A stretch of DNA of 64,000 nucleotides from Anaerotignum propionicum DSM 1682 (lineage in GTDB: Bacteria; Bacillota; Clostridia; Lachnospirales; Anaerotignaceae). Both the position numbers and the translations under genes were made by a program. The stretch covers positions 1,922,001-1,986,000 of the forward strand of contig NZ_CP014223.1 of assembly GCF_001561955.1 (NCBI RefSeq). Direction: 5' to 3'. Positions 27,097 to 37,112 of this stretch are shown piece by piece. The notes under the pieces were generated by a model. It worked only from the letters and a program-made list of their open reading frames with translations. It made no database searches and had not been told where the DNA came from. Positions within the stretch are counted from its first letter, which is position 1. Every line of letters begins with the position of its first letter.

Positions 27097-30000
27097 TCCA
27101 CCACCAAAAATGAAATCAACTCAAAGTCATCCGCTGTTTCTTCCCCAAAGGCATTATTAAATCCCCCGAAATCAAAGGTTGTTTGAATTGCTTTTTCTTC
27201 CTCTTTGCCTTTGATGGAGTTTACTGCTTTATTAATAAGCTCAGAGTAAATTTTCATATCTCTTGTATTATTTGTTCTGCTAAAAAATTGGTTAACCAGT
27301 TGTGCAACAGGCTCCCTTTTCCCATAGCAAAGCTTTCTAAAAATCTTAACCACTTCTCGAGCCTTTCCATTCCCATAAAGCACCTCACCGTTATTATCAA
27401 GGTAAATTAAATAATATGGATACAGGGAACTATCAGACTTTGGCCTATCCTGAAGATTACTATGCTTGAAGCAGAATAAAACACCTTGCCTTTCGCCATC
27501 CGTTACAGAATACACGCCCCTTGGCACTTTTTTTATTTCCGGCGTTCTACTTACATAATCTGATAATTCATACAAATATTCATTCATATTAAGGTCGGTA
27601 AGAGATATATTTTCATTGGCATCTTCAATATCAATGACTTCTTTTTGCAGACGTTCCAACTGCCTTTTCCTAAAATTAAAATCATTCATTTCAGGAGTAA
27701 GATCATCCTCATCCCCTGTGGACACTAAGTTCAAGACCGTCATTTTCCCTTTCACCCGTTGCTCCAGCCCTAAATATTCATTCAATTCTACATTTGGGAA
27801 AAAATTAATCATTTGAATTTTCTCATTGGTGCTACCAATACGGTCAATTCGTCCAAAACGTTGAATCAAGGATACAGGATTCCATTGAATGTCAAAGTTG
27901 ATAACGGTGTCGCAATCTTGTAAATTCTGTCCTTCGGAAATACAATCAGTGCCAATTAAAATATCTATTTGCTCCTCTTGTGGAATTTCCTTTTTCATTT
28001 TGGATTTTGGAGAAAAAGCACATAATACATCATTAAAATCAGCTTCCACATTTCGATTATTCACCTTTATATTTGAACCGCTGATACTGGCTGTATATAA
28101 TCCGCTCTTTAATAACTCTTTATTTATTTTGTTGTAGATGTAGTTGATGGTATCAGCAAAAGCTGAAAAAATCAAAATCTTTCTATTCCCCAGGTTATAG
28201 GGTGTTTCTGTCACTTTCTTTGCAATGACATCTTCTAGAACCTTTATTTTTTTATCCCTATCATAATCAAGAATTGTTTTTGCATCCTCATATATTAGCT
28301 GCAATACTTCTCTGTCGTTTTCAAGATCATATAAATAGTCATTCACTCTTAAATGCTTGACATCTATTTCATATTTGCCGTCAAGGAATATATCTTCTCC
28401 ATTTTCATCGTCTACATCATATTCCTCAACTCGACCGCCGCTTTCCAAAATTGCAACCGTCCTGTCAATGCGATCAAGAAGTCTATGTAATGTTTCTGCA
28501 AAAGAATAAACAGAACTTTCCAATCTCTTAAAAAGGTTAAATCTATGAAGCACAATCATTCCTTTTGCCTGTGTTGTGAAATCCATATTACCGCCACGTT
28601 TGCCCTTGGCATTGTATTTTTTTGCATACATAGGAACAAACTCGCTCTTAATATACTTCGTTGGTGTGTATACACTAAGATTCAACTGCTCTAATATGTC
28701 ATTTGCTTCTTTAAATTTCAATAATTGATTCTCTGAATCAATTTCGGGGGAGTAGGTAAGCGGAACATTTTTGTCAGGAAATTTACCCACTTTATTATCA
28801 CCATAGTAATTTGTAATATGTTTCCTACTTCTAGATATGGTCATCATTTCCAAGAGTTTATAAAATTCTGATGGCAAACTGTCCAACAACTCGTCTTTTT
28901 TATGATTTCTATTTTTCTCCCAAGTATTGATTACAGCAGAAGATTTTCTCATTAAATTATCCACGCTTTGGACTCCATATTCTTCAAATGCAAAATCATG
29001 GTCAGCCGTAATAATACTAATTTGATTCTTTAAGTCAACCAAACTATTATTGACGGGTGTTGCAGAAAGCAAAAGTACCTTTGTATTATTTTTACCTTTT
29101 AGAATTACTTCCTGAAGAAGTCTTGCATACCTTGTCATAATTAGCTGGTCATTTTCGTCATATCTATCATTGCGATTTCTGAAATTATGGGATTCATCAA
29201 TAACCACTAAATCATAATTACCCCAATTAAACCGTTTTAAATCTTCACCTGAAGTTGACATTCCTTTATATCTTGACAAGTCGGTATGAAACATAATTTT
29301 ATAATTAAAGGATTCTTTCAAAAAACTATCTTTATAAGTTCCTCTGAAGGATTTCCAGTTATCATAAAGCTTGGCAGGTGTAAGCACCAATACATTATCC
29401 ATTTTTATTTCAAAATACTTTATAATTGCAAGGGCTTCAAAGGTTTTACCCAAGCCAACAGAATCAGCAATGATACAACCTCTGTATTTTTGCAACTTTT
29501 GAATTGCCGAAACTACACAATCTTTTTGGAAGTCATAAAGAGAATTCCATATTTCAGTTTTTTTGAATTTATCACTGTCCCGTTCAAATCTTTCCACGCC
29601 ACTATCAAGTTGATACCCAAACAATTCGTTTAAAGTAAAATAATATAAAAATTCTGGTGCATGTTCCTTGTATACATACTCAAGACTTTGCAATAATTCT
29701 TCTTTATAATCAGACGATACCTGTTCATTAAACCAAATTTGATTGAAAAGATTTAATGCTGAAAGTATCTGTTCTTTATCCATTGTACCATTTAACATAG
29801 TATCAAAGTTTATATTCCTAAATGAATTATACTGTTTTTTAGGGGATACCTCCAAAGAAGATGACCCTTGTATCATAAAATCATCATCTATAATTATTAC
29901 ATTCCCACCAATTTTAATTTTAGGATTTACCTTTTTAACATTCACATTTTTCTTTATAAAATCGTGCATGGATTTTGCCTTCGCAAAATGTTTCAACTTA

Positions 30001-30269
30001 TTTTTTTCTACGATATCATAAGAGTTATAAAGAATATCATTTGGCGTCATTTCAAACTCATGCGTTATTTCAGTTTGATTTGGAACAAATTTTGTATCAC
30101 GAATTACAAAGTTAATCTCTTTAACATTTTTTAAATTTTGCTCCAACAAAGCAAAAACAGATATTGTTAATTTATCATTTACAATATTGATAACTGCATT
30201 TTTTTTGTTTTTCAGAATTTCATTTATTTTATCTATCATCTGCTCATTTGAACCAATGACATTCCCCAT
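27093..30269 (-). CDS. SNF2-type helicase of the type III restriction island
   Basis: About 1058 residues from the ATG at 30269 (GGAG eight bases upstream). An N-terminal part of about 240 residues includes an FMIQGSSSLEVS segment that may be phospholipase-D-like. The SF2 core follows: ADSVGLGKTFEALAI, DESHNFRNR, LLLSATPVNNS, IGTDCISEGQNLQDCD and QRFGRIDRIGS. These are SNF2/RapA-like motifs. The C-terminal 200 residues are unknown. It is the first gene of the operon with DUF4391, Mod and Res and has its own promoter at 30319-30347. A remodelling or clearing role before restriction is inferred. Confidence 0.88.
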   Translation of the reverse strand: MGNVIGSNEQMIDKINEILKNKKNAVINIVNDKLTISVFALLEQNLKNVKEINFVIRDTKFVPNQTEITHEFEMTPNDILYNSYDIVEKNKLKHFAKAKSMHDFIKKNVNVKKVNPKIKIGGNVIIIDDDFMIQGSSSLEVSPKKQYNSFRNINFDTMLNGTMDKEQILSALNLFNQIWFNEQVSSDYKEELLQSLEYVYKEHAPEFLYYFTLNELFGYQLDSGVERFERDSDKFKKTEIWNSLYDFQKDCVVSAIQKLQKYRGCIIADSVGLGKTFEALAIIKYFEIKMDNVLVLTPAKLYDNWKSFRGTYKDSFLKESFNYKIMFHTDLSRYKGMSTSGEDLKRFNWGNYDLVVIDESHNFRNRNDRYDENDQLIMTRYARLLQEVILKGKNNTKVLLLSATPVNNSLVDLKNQISIITADHDFAFEEYGVQSVDNLMRKSSAVINTWEKNRNHKKDELLDSLPSEFYKLLEMMTISRSRKHITNYYGDNKVGKFPDKNVPLTYSPEIDSENQLLKFKEANDILEQLNLSVYTPTKYIKSEFVPMYAKKYNAKGKRGGNMDFTTQAKGMIVLHRFNLFKRLESSVYSFAETLHRLLDRIDRTVAILESGGRVEEYDVDDENGEDIFLDGKYEIDVKHLRVNDYLYDLENDREVLQLIYEDAKTILDYDRDKKIKVLEDVIAKKVTETPYNLGNRKILIFSAFADTINYIYNKINKELLKSGLYTASISGSNIKVNNRNVEADFNDVLCAFSPKSKMKKEIPQEEQIDILIGTDCISEGQNLQDCDTVINFDIQWNPVSLIQRFGRIDRIGSTNEKIQMINFFPNVELNEYLGLEQRVKGKMTVLNLVSTGDEDDLTPEMNDFNFRKRQLERLQKEVIDIEDANENISLTDLNMNEYLYELSDYVSRTPEIKKVPRGVYSVTDGERQGVLFCFKHSNLQDRPKSDSSLYPYYLIYLDNNGEVLYGNGKAREVVKIFRKLCYGKREPVAQLVNQFFSRTNNTRDMKIYSELINKAVNSIKGKEEEKAIQTTFDFGGFNNAFGEETADDFELISFLVVE

Positions 30270-30318
30270 ACAAAAAACTCCAATCCTATGCAATTTTTTA
30301 CAAAAATCAACCCTTTAT

Positions 30319-30347
30319 ATTGTATACCCAAATGTAAAAAATTTCAA
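30319..30347 (-). promoter_or_regulatory. Promoter of the type III restriction operon
   Basis: Minus strand TTGAAA (30342-30347) and TACAAT (30319-30324) separated by 17 bases, about 50 bases before the helicase start. Confidence 0.6.
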
Positions 30348-30370
30348 ATGGCTTTATAACTTATCCAAAT

Positions 30371-30406
30371 AAAAAACACACCCATCTACAAGTAAAATGA
30401 GTGCGT
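30371..30406 (-). terminator. Terminator after the metallophosphoesterase gene
   Basis: Stem arms CACACCCAT (30377-30385) and ATGAGTGCG (30398-30406), with one GU-type pair. On the minus strand it is followed by six Ts (30371-30376). Confidence 0.6.
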
Positions 30407-30409
30407 ATA

Positions 30410-30708
30410 TCTATTACCTGTTTAGTTCTTGCATCACCTTATATGGTCTACAGCACACCCACATCCCTTAATCAGGTCAACGATACCCTGTTTCTCATGT
30501 CTACCTTCTCAACGGTGAGACCTTTTCCTGTATGGGTAACCATATTTTATAACCTTAAGAATCCAGTAAATTCAATGGGTCTAACGTTCATATAGCAGTC
30601 AACTCGTCTCAACGTGGATTGAGAGAATAAGATTGATGTTTTATGCCTTTGCTTGTTGAAGGGAACTGGTCAACAGTAATTTTTTGTTTGCTGGAACATA
30701 TCTATCAT
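30410..30708. other. Gap with palindromic motifs
   Basis: No gene seen. It holds TTCTCAACGGTGAGA (30516-30530) and CGTCTCAACGTGGATTGAG (30605-30623). The latter matches the motif at 13579 closely. Confidence 0.4.
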
Positions 30709-31580
30709 CTACTTACCATTAATTTCTACAATGAGTGTATCGTCAATCATGTCCTCAATTCTGTTAGCGGCCTTGATACGATTAATAAAATCACTATTTA
30801 GTAATTCCTCATTCCATATACGAACAATACTTTTTTCAGCAACATATTGAAGGCTTTTAATAATTCTTGAAATCTTATATAGATAGCTGCCTTCATCATA
30901 CATAGAACTTTCATATCCCCATTCCTCCAACTGGCTAGAGTACTGTAGGGCAGGCATATTTAAACTCAGTTCCTTTTCGCGTCTTTTGTAATTATCTTGC
31001 AATAATTTACAAGACTTCTGTGATTTCAATAATGCTTTGAAATCATTGTAAACAATTCTGGATGAAACATCATAAGCAAAGTAAGGTGTGATCCTTCCAT
31101 CTATCGGATTAACAAACAAGTGGCAATAAGAATATGATTCGAAAATTCCCGGTTTATCTACATCTACTATGCAACCATGAATCTTTCCAGATCCTCCAAG
31201 ACCTTTTACAAAATCAGAAATTTTCTTCTGACCACCCGTATATCTGTCTAACAGCAGGCGAACATTTTCCGTATAGTTTTCTATAGTATCATAATAATAA
31301 AATTTTAAATCTCCCAATCTATTCTGTAGAATTTTTTTCAACTTACCTCCATTCAAAAGGTAAAGATATTTATTTTTTGATTGCTTGGAATAAAAGCAGT
31401 AGAGAAAAAACATATAATATCCGTTCTTCTTTATCACGTAAATCTGACCATCTTCTCTTCCAAATGTCATCTGCACTAGCTTTCCCTTATTGAAATCTAA
31501 ATACTGACTCTTTGTTATTTCATGAATTCCATCATCTAAATACGTAAAAATATCATATTCATTATCAATATAGAAGTTTT
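30709..31580 (-). pseudogene. Metallophosphoesterase gene, 3' part after a frameshift
   Basis: The frame ending at 30709 is open back to about 31580 (FYIDNEYDIFTYLDDGIHEI...), far beyond its first GTG at 31476. It picks up where the upstream frame loses sense. About 290 residues: a region with KKNGYYMFFLYCFYSKQSK, LLDRYTGGQKKISDFVKGLG, GSGKIHGCIVDVDKPG and RITPYFAYDVSS. No known domain is recognised. It is best read as the C-terminal domain of the DUF4116-metallophosphoesterase, separated by one missing base in a run of four As (plus-strand T run 31577-31580). Confidence 0.7.
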
Positions 31581-33410
31581 CAGTCCAATCGTTTCTGTAT
31601 TATATCCAATTTGATTATCTGCATAAACCGCTTTTTTACCGCTGATATTAAAGTAATTTTTATGGTTATGTCCATTTACGTAAATCCAGTTTGGATTATG
31701 TAAGTCTGCATTCCAGTCACATTTCTGCATATGTGTAAGCACTATGACCTTATTATTAGGAAGATCCTGTAGCAATTTTCGATATATGGTATCAAATCTA
31801 CGAGTTTCAGAAACATCCTTTTTCAGTGCCTCTTCTATAGATTCCAATTCCTCAAAAGATTTTCCATAGCGCATATTCGCCGCATTATATTTATCATTTA
31901 ATCCGCTAAACCCAATGCCTCCAAGGACTATTATAGAACACTCCTGTGCCAATTTTCTTAATCGGCCTTGGCTAAGTTCAATGATTTTATCCTCACTAAG
32001 TATTAATTGGTGAATTCGGTCCTTCACTAATAGTAAGTCATTTTGCAAAAAATTGATCCCCAGTCTTTTAAAGTATTCACGATATACCTGAATATTGTTT
32101 TCCATTTCATCCCTTGGATCCCAAAGTTCGTGATTTCCATGGATAACTACAATATCGTGGGGATTCCACAAACACACTAATTCATCATAAAACATTTTTG
32201 CCATCTCAAATTCAGAAGCAGTATCCCCTGCAATTAAGAGATAGCTGCCATAAGGCACCGTTCCTCTCGATGCTAGCATTTTATGCACCAGAATTTTAAT
32301 ATATGATCTAATTTCTTCCTTTGTTGCTCTCAGTATAAACTTATGTGCAACCCTATGGCCGAGATGGATGTCACTCACATAGAAAAATGGTATGTGGTTA
32401 TTATCGAATCTTTCATATTCATTATCATCAACTGGTTTCGGATAATTGAATCCTACATGAAGACAAATTTCGTCTTTCTCGACATTAGTTAAATCAATAC
32501 ACTCTATGCGTTTCTTCAGTACTTCAAAATAACTACCGTCAAATAGTCCTTGCTCTGCCAAAACGTCTTGATGAATCACTGCTCCTTCAATGTTATATTG
32601 CTTTAGGTCAATGCCTTCGAATTTGTATTCCCATAATTCAGCATCATATAAATTGCCATCCAAAAACCTGTAAAATTCATCAAAGTTCTGGAATTCCAGC
32701 TCAATAGTATACAAATCATCAATCAGTCTACAATTATCTAAAGTGGAAGATCTTTTGTCATAAACCACCCTTATATTCGTCATAAATAAATCAGTTTCCG
32801 AATTGTATAGTTTACTAAGAATATCGATTTTTCCTTCAGATTTTTGATAATCTAAAATCTCTTGATTCTGCTTTATTCCCACAGGCAAATGTTGCGAGTT
32901 AGAGAAGTCTTTCTTTATATACGCCAAGCAAATATCAATACCCTTTCGACAAACAGGCATATATATTAGCCAGTTTATGTTAAATTCAACTATATTTTCA
33001 AGAAGTTCTACTGGGGTTTCTTCATTCAATATCTCACATCTTATTTCATGGGGTATATGTGACAAAACCTCTGCTTTCTTTGTTAGCGCAACCAAATATA
33101 TTGCCTTCGTTCTCCATTCAACAGGAACACTATAAAGCAAATTCGGATCCGCCTGAACAGCCAACAAACACATTTTCTTGGTAATAAACTGATTCGGAAC
33201 ACATTTAAATACATTTCCATCCTTCTTAACCGCGTTTAAACAAATTTTTGCATCAATACATTTTCTGGATGCATACTGTAGTGCCTTGGGATTTTGACTG
33301 ATAGCTACCTTGCACATTTCTAGGGTTTGTTCCTTTTTAGATATCTTTTTCAGCAAACGTCCATCGTTTTTTAGGTTTTTCAAAATTTCATCCACCCAAG
33401 TCACCCCCAT
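31536..33410 (-). pseudogene. DUF4116-like repeat / metallophosphoesterase, 5' part with frameshift
   Basis: The frame starts at the ATG at 33410 (AGGAG upstream). Residues about 30-190 are DUF4116-like repeats (MCKVAISQNPKALQYAS, ICLNAVKKDGNVFKCVP, MCLLAVQADPNLLYSVP). A calcineurin-like phosphoesterase follows: YVSDIHLGHR, LIAGDTASEF, VIHGNHELWDP, VIVLTHMQKC and YVNGHNHKNYF, all metal ligands present. After ETIGLK the frame runs into nonsense and stops at 31536. Adding one A would give GLKNFYIDNEYD and join the 3' part into a protein of about 900 residues. The break may be real or a homopolymer sequencing error. Substrate unknown; a defence role is inferred from the neighbours. Confidence 0.8.
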
Positions 33411-33570
33411 GATTTATTACTCCTGCCCGCATAATTCTATTTGTTCGTTCAATGTAATTTACATTACCCGATAAGGTGGTCTATTGGGATAAAACTATAG
33501 AAGTTCTTAAAATCATTCTTGAGCAGACAACCTCTTTTATATGAATAAGCTTCGTGTACAATAAATAAGT

Positions 33571-33930
33571 TTACTCACTAGTTCTATTAGCCTTCTTTTC
33601 TTTCTTTTCTTTCTTTTCATCGTTTACCTTATTATAACATATTTTTTCATAAATTATTTCTGCTTTCATAATTCTCATTTTTGCTTTCTGATATTTTTTA
33701 ATGAGTTTTTTTTCAAAATCATTTAAATCTTGAGAATTCAATTTCGATAATATAATCAGCACTTTAATATTATCTTTTTTAATTTGGTTTGGAAATTCTT
33801 TGGTTAATTCGCATTTATCAATAAAATTAACTAACTGTTTATCACTTTCAACTTTTGTACGCCATTTTGCTTCCTTGTTGATCTTTTTGTTAATCTTTTT
33901 GTTATTCTCTTTCTTGCTCATTTGTATCAC
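33571..33930 (-). CDS. Small lysine-rich protein, unknown
   Basis: 119 residues (GTG at 33930, or ATG at 33921; AGGAGGAG and AGGTGA are both nearby). Almost one third K or E with many N, predicted helical (KKENNKKINKKINKEAKWRT; DLNDFEKKLIKKYQKAKMRI). No family is recognised. It lies alone between the metallophosphoesterase gene and the zinc-ribbon gene. Confidence 0.5.
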   Translation of the reverse strand: MIQMSKKENNKKINKKINKEAKWRTKVESDKQLVNFIDKCELTKEFPNQIKKDNIKVLIILSKLNSQDLNDFEKKLIKKYQKAKMRIMKAEIIYEKICYNKVNDEKKEKKEKKANRTSE

Positions 33931-34139
33931 CTACTCCTCCTAATAAATCCATCAGAATTTTCCATCCATTCTACAATTCTAAAAAAGTCTTGTTTCATAT
34001 TTTTTTCATTTTTTCCCATAAGCCTATAAATACACTATTTTTATGGACAATTCATATTTGAAAAAATGCCCTGCAGGAATTAACCTTTATCCCAAAATAA
34101 GTCAAATCATATATTCCATTGGATGGTATATAAAAAAAC

Positions 34140-36773
34140 CTAATCACCCATTCTATATATTTCGATAATTTTTTCAATCATATCAACCATAATATCAATA
34201 TTTCTATTTCCTGCCATAGCAATGCCTAACTTTATATTGTTGTTTATAAGAATATATGGGCTAATAAGCTTTTTAACAGCTGTGACACTTTCTATTAGAT
34301 TTAACTCAATAGTTTTTACTCCTTCAAAAACATAATAATAATAAATCCTTTTTGAAGTCACCAAAAATCCTTCATTACCTGATTTTGATAGTGTATCGTC
34401 ATATAATAAGACTGGTTTTTCGCAATCACCCATTGGATCTATGCGACATTTTTCTAAGACACAATGTACGCGTTTACTATCATTAAGCGATGGTTTTTTA
34501 ATTTCGTCTAATAAACAAATATAGTTTTTCAATTCTTTTTTTTCACTTAATTCTACTTCAAAAAACTTAGCCAATTCAGACTCTTGTATAAAAGTCCCTG
34601 ACTCAACTGGTTTGCTAACGTTCTCAGATAATTTTATTGTGTCAACAATACTATCTGTTTCTAAATCGGAACCCATTATTGTAGTTATTTTACTTATTAG
34701 TTTATCAATCAAATCCGTAACACATTCAATATTTGTTGTTGCATTACATGCTCTAACTTTGATTTCCTCATTAATAACAATATGCGGAGATACTACATTA
34801 CACACAGGTACGCATGAATATATTGATTTTAATGGAATTCTGCCTTCCGCCGGATTTTGAAATAACTGGTAATAAAAATAGATAATGCTTTGATTTGTAA
34901 CAATAAAACCTGCAGGACTATTTATTGAAGCCGAATCATCAAAACATAATAACGGCATCTCATTATTTATTCTATACTTATCCCCATAAAAATCTATTGC
35001 ATTTTTAAATCTAATAAAATCAAAATTTGTATACTCACTTAAAGCATCCGCAGTAAAACAGTATTTTTTTAGTTCTGTTGGCAGATTTTTGTATAAACCT
35101 GCTACAACTCTCATAATTGAATCGTAATTTTGATTTCTATTTACCCATGCGTTTTCCATTGAAGGGATAAATAAATCAGTAGTGTCAATATTAAGAATCC
35201 TTAAAATATCATCTTTAATTAGCTCGCTTCTACCATCTACATTACAGTTTATAAAAAACATAAGATAAACAAGAAAATTTATTATCTCCTGGAAATGAAT
35301 ATTTCGGCGTTCTATTTCTGTATTAGATATATGTATCCGTATCGATTCATTAAATACAATGGAATTTTCTGAAGATTGGTCAGAGCCACATTCTATTGTA
35401 CAGTTTTCAAAATCATAAAAAGAAATTTTATTTACTATTTTTATTTTCTTAGTCTGAATATATAATTTTTCATTCGTTATTACAAAACCTTCTCTGCAGT
35501 CACCATAAATTGCTAATGGACGTTCACCTTTTGAGAAACAAGCAAAAATGTTACCAAATTTTTCCACATCTCTAGAATGTTTTTTCTTGTTTTCGTTTGA
35601 AAGAATAATGATTTTTTTAAAATAATGTAATTCTAAAAAATTAGATATAAATGACAAATTATCATCCATGCTATATGTCATACAATTAGATAGTTTTTTA
35701 TACAAACTATTTGCACATAGGCATTCAGCAGCTAACTTTATATTTTCTTCTTGCTTATTCAAATTTGTTGTCAAGTCAATTTTAAATACGGCGGAAATTA
35801 CATTAATTTTATCTATTTCTGCCGGAAAGCTTTTTGCTGCCAATTCATAAAAATTACTTTCCAACGGAAATAATGTAATCATTTCACAAATTGCCTGCTC
35901 AATTTTTTCGCCCTTTATATTTCCATTTGATAATGCATCATATATATTATATGCTTTTTCTTGCATTTTTTCAGAATACATTGAAACCTTAATTCCATTT
36001 AATCCTAATAACTCTATTAAAACAACATGTGCATTAAGCACATCATAATATATAGATTCATATAAACTCTCTCTAATGTTTCTATCGTAAAAGATTTTTT
36101 CCTTTTGTTTCCTGGCATTATACTCCGTGTTCCCATTAGATAATGAATTCGAAACTGAATGTAGCATTCCTGTTGCCATATTAAAAGTTCCAGCCATAGC
36201 TATCCCCTTAATAGCCCCGCCGATACCAAAACCACCGCCAATAAGTTTTCCTCTTGAGTTCTTTTTTGCCTCTCTATAAATTTTAGTATTTGAGACACTC
36301 TCCTCAATTCTATCATTTGTCTCTATAATTTCAGCTAGTACCAAATCAAACCTTCTCGTTACTTCATAAAGATGTTTTGAAATATCATCTTTACTGTACC
36401 CTAAAACACCACTATTAATTAGTTCATTAAATATTAAATTCTCTAATTCTATATCTACATCACAAATATCAACGTCAAGATCATCAACAATATTATTTAA
36501 ACCTTTATATTCATTTTCTATTAAATCTTTAACATAGGTTATTGCCCATTCAGCTTTTTCCTTAAATTCCAAATAAATTCTTACATAATTAGTTATATCA
36601 TTTGGGAACGTAACAAATTTATCAAAAATTGGATACCTCCGCTTTTCTTCTTTTAGAACTTTCTTATTATTTTTAGATTTTATTTGTTCAAAATTGTTGT
36701 CAAGTTTTGCACCACAATTAGAGCAAAACTTTGCCTCATTTGGCAGTTCAACCCCACACTGTATACAATACAT
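34140..36773 (-). CDS. Zinc-ribbon protein with repeated PH-like domains
   Basis: 877 residues from the ATG at 36773. An N-terminal zinc ribbon, MYCIQCGVELPNEAKFCSNC, is followed by a helical region and a glycine-rich hydrophobic stretch (GGGFGIGGAIKGIAMAGTFN, about 180-200) that could touch a membrane. Later come three related units with a strand pattern of bacterial PH-like domains: RPLAIYGDCREGFVITNEKL, PAGFIVTNQSIIYFYYQLF and NEGFLVTSKRIYYYYVFEG, each followed by SPHIVINEEIKV-type strands. The architecture suggests a membrane-associated sensor or scaffold. No enzymatic motif is seen. It is in the cargo next to nuclease genes. Confidence 0.65.
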   Translation of the reverse strand: MYCIQCGVELPNEAKFCSNCGAKLDNNFEQIKSKNNKKVLKEEKRRYPIFDKFVTFPNDITNYVRIYLEFKEKAEWAITYVKDLIENEYKGLNNIVDDLDVDICDVDIELENLIFNELINSGVLGYSKDDISKHLYEVTRRFDLVLAEIIETNDRIEESVSNTKIYREAKKNSRGKLIGGGFGIGGAIKGIAMAGTFNMATGMLHSVSNSLSNGNTEYNARKQKEKIFYDRNIRESLYESIYYDVLNAHVVLIELLGLNGIKVSMYSEKMQEKAYNIYDALSNGNIKGEKIEQAICEMITLFPLESNFYELAAKSFPAEIDKINVISAVFKIDLTTNLNKQEENIKLAAECLCANSLYKKLSNCMTYSMDDNLSFISNFLELHYFKKIIILSNENKKKHSRDVEKFGNIFACFSKGERPLAIYGDCREGFVITNEKLYIQTKKIKIVNKISFYDFENCTIECGSDQSSENSIVFNESIRIHISNTEIERRNIHFQEIINFLVYLMFFINCNVDGRSELIKDDILRILNIDTTDLFIPSMENAWVNRNQNYDSIMRVVAGLYKNLPTELKKYCFTADALSEYTNFDFIRFKNAIDFYGDKYRINNEMPLLCFDDSASINSPAGFIVTNQSIIYFYYQLFQNPAEGRIPLKSIYSCVPVCNVVSPHIVINEEIKVRACNATTNIECVTDLIDKLISKITTIMGSDLETDSIVDTIKLSENVSKPVESGTFIQESELAKFFEVELSEKKELKNYICLLDEIKKPSLNDSKRVHCVLEKCRIDPMGDCEKPVLLYDDTLSKSGNEGFLVTSKRIYYYYVFEGVKTIELNLIESVTAVKKLISPYILINNNIKLGIAMAGNRNIDIMVDMIEKIIEIYRMGD

Positions 36774-36822
36774 TCTTACCACTCCTTATCCGTACTACTA
36801 ATAAATTATAAAACACAATAAG

Positions 36823-36954
36823 TTAATGAAGTATTTTTGCTAAAACAAAAATCGCCCACCCAACGTATGCGATCCATTTATTCTCACTTTCTCTCAAAGA
36901 AAGTATTAATATGACTAAAAAAATGGCTATAATACCTTGTAATATGCCCCACAT
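36823..36954 (-). CDS. 43-residue membrane protein
   Basis: Short frame with a ribosome site (CGGGG seven bases before the ATG). It reads MWGILQGIIAIFLVILILSL, a charged RESENKW loop, then IAYVGWAIFVLAKILH and a stop. Two hydrophobic helices with a short polar turn are clear. It sits between the zinc-ribbon gene and the NERD-nuclease gene, which are both probably membrane-linked. Too short for standard gene calling; no family recognised. Confidence 0.5.
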   Translation of the reverse strand: MWGILQGIIAIFLVILILSLRESENKWIAYVGWAIFVLAKILH

Positions 36955-37112
36955 AATTTACCCCGCATAACAATTGCTGTTTCTTCTGTAATTAAACATC
37001 CTTTTAGGAATTAATTACTACAGACTACTGATACTACCATTAATTTATTTACACCAAAGTCACAATCCCCTTTTCATTTAATAAATATAATATATTAAAG
37101 AACACCGACGCC

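Noticed and set aside
20864-30269. DISARM or BREX
   Set aside because: There is a helicase and a methylase, but no DrmA/DrmB-type, PglZ or BrxC-type gene; Mod and Res are clearly type III.
13579-30623. Possible CRISPR array remnants
   Set aside because: Only single scattered motifs, no regular spacing, no spacers and no cas gene in the window.
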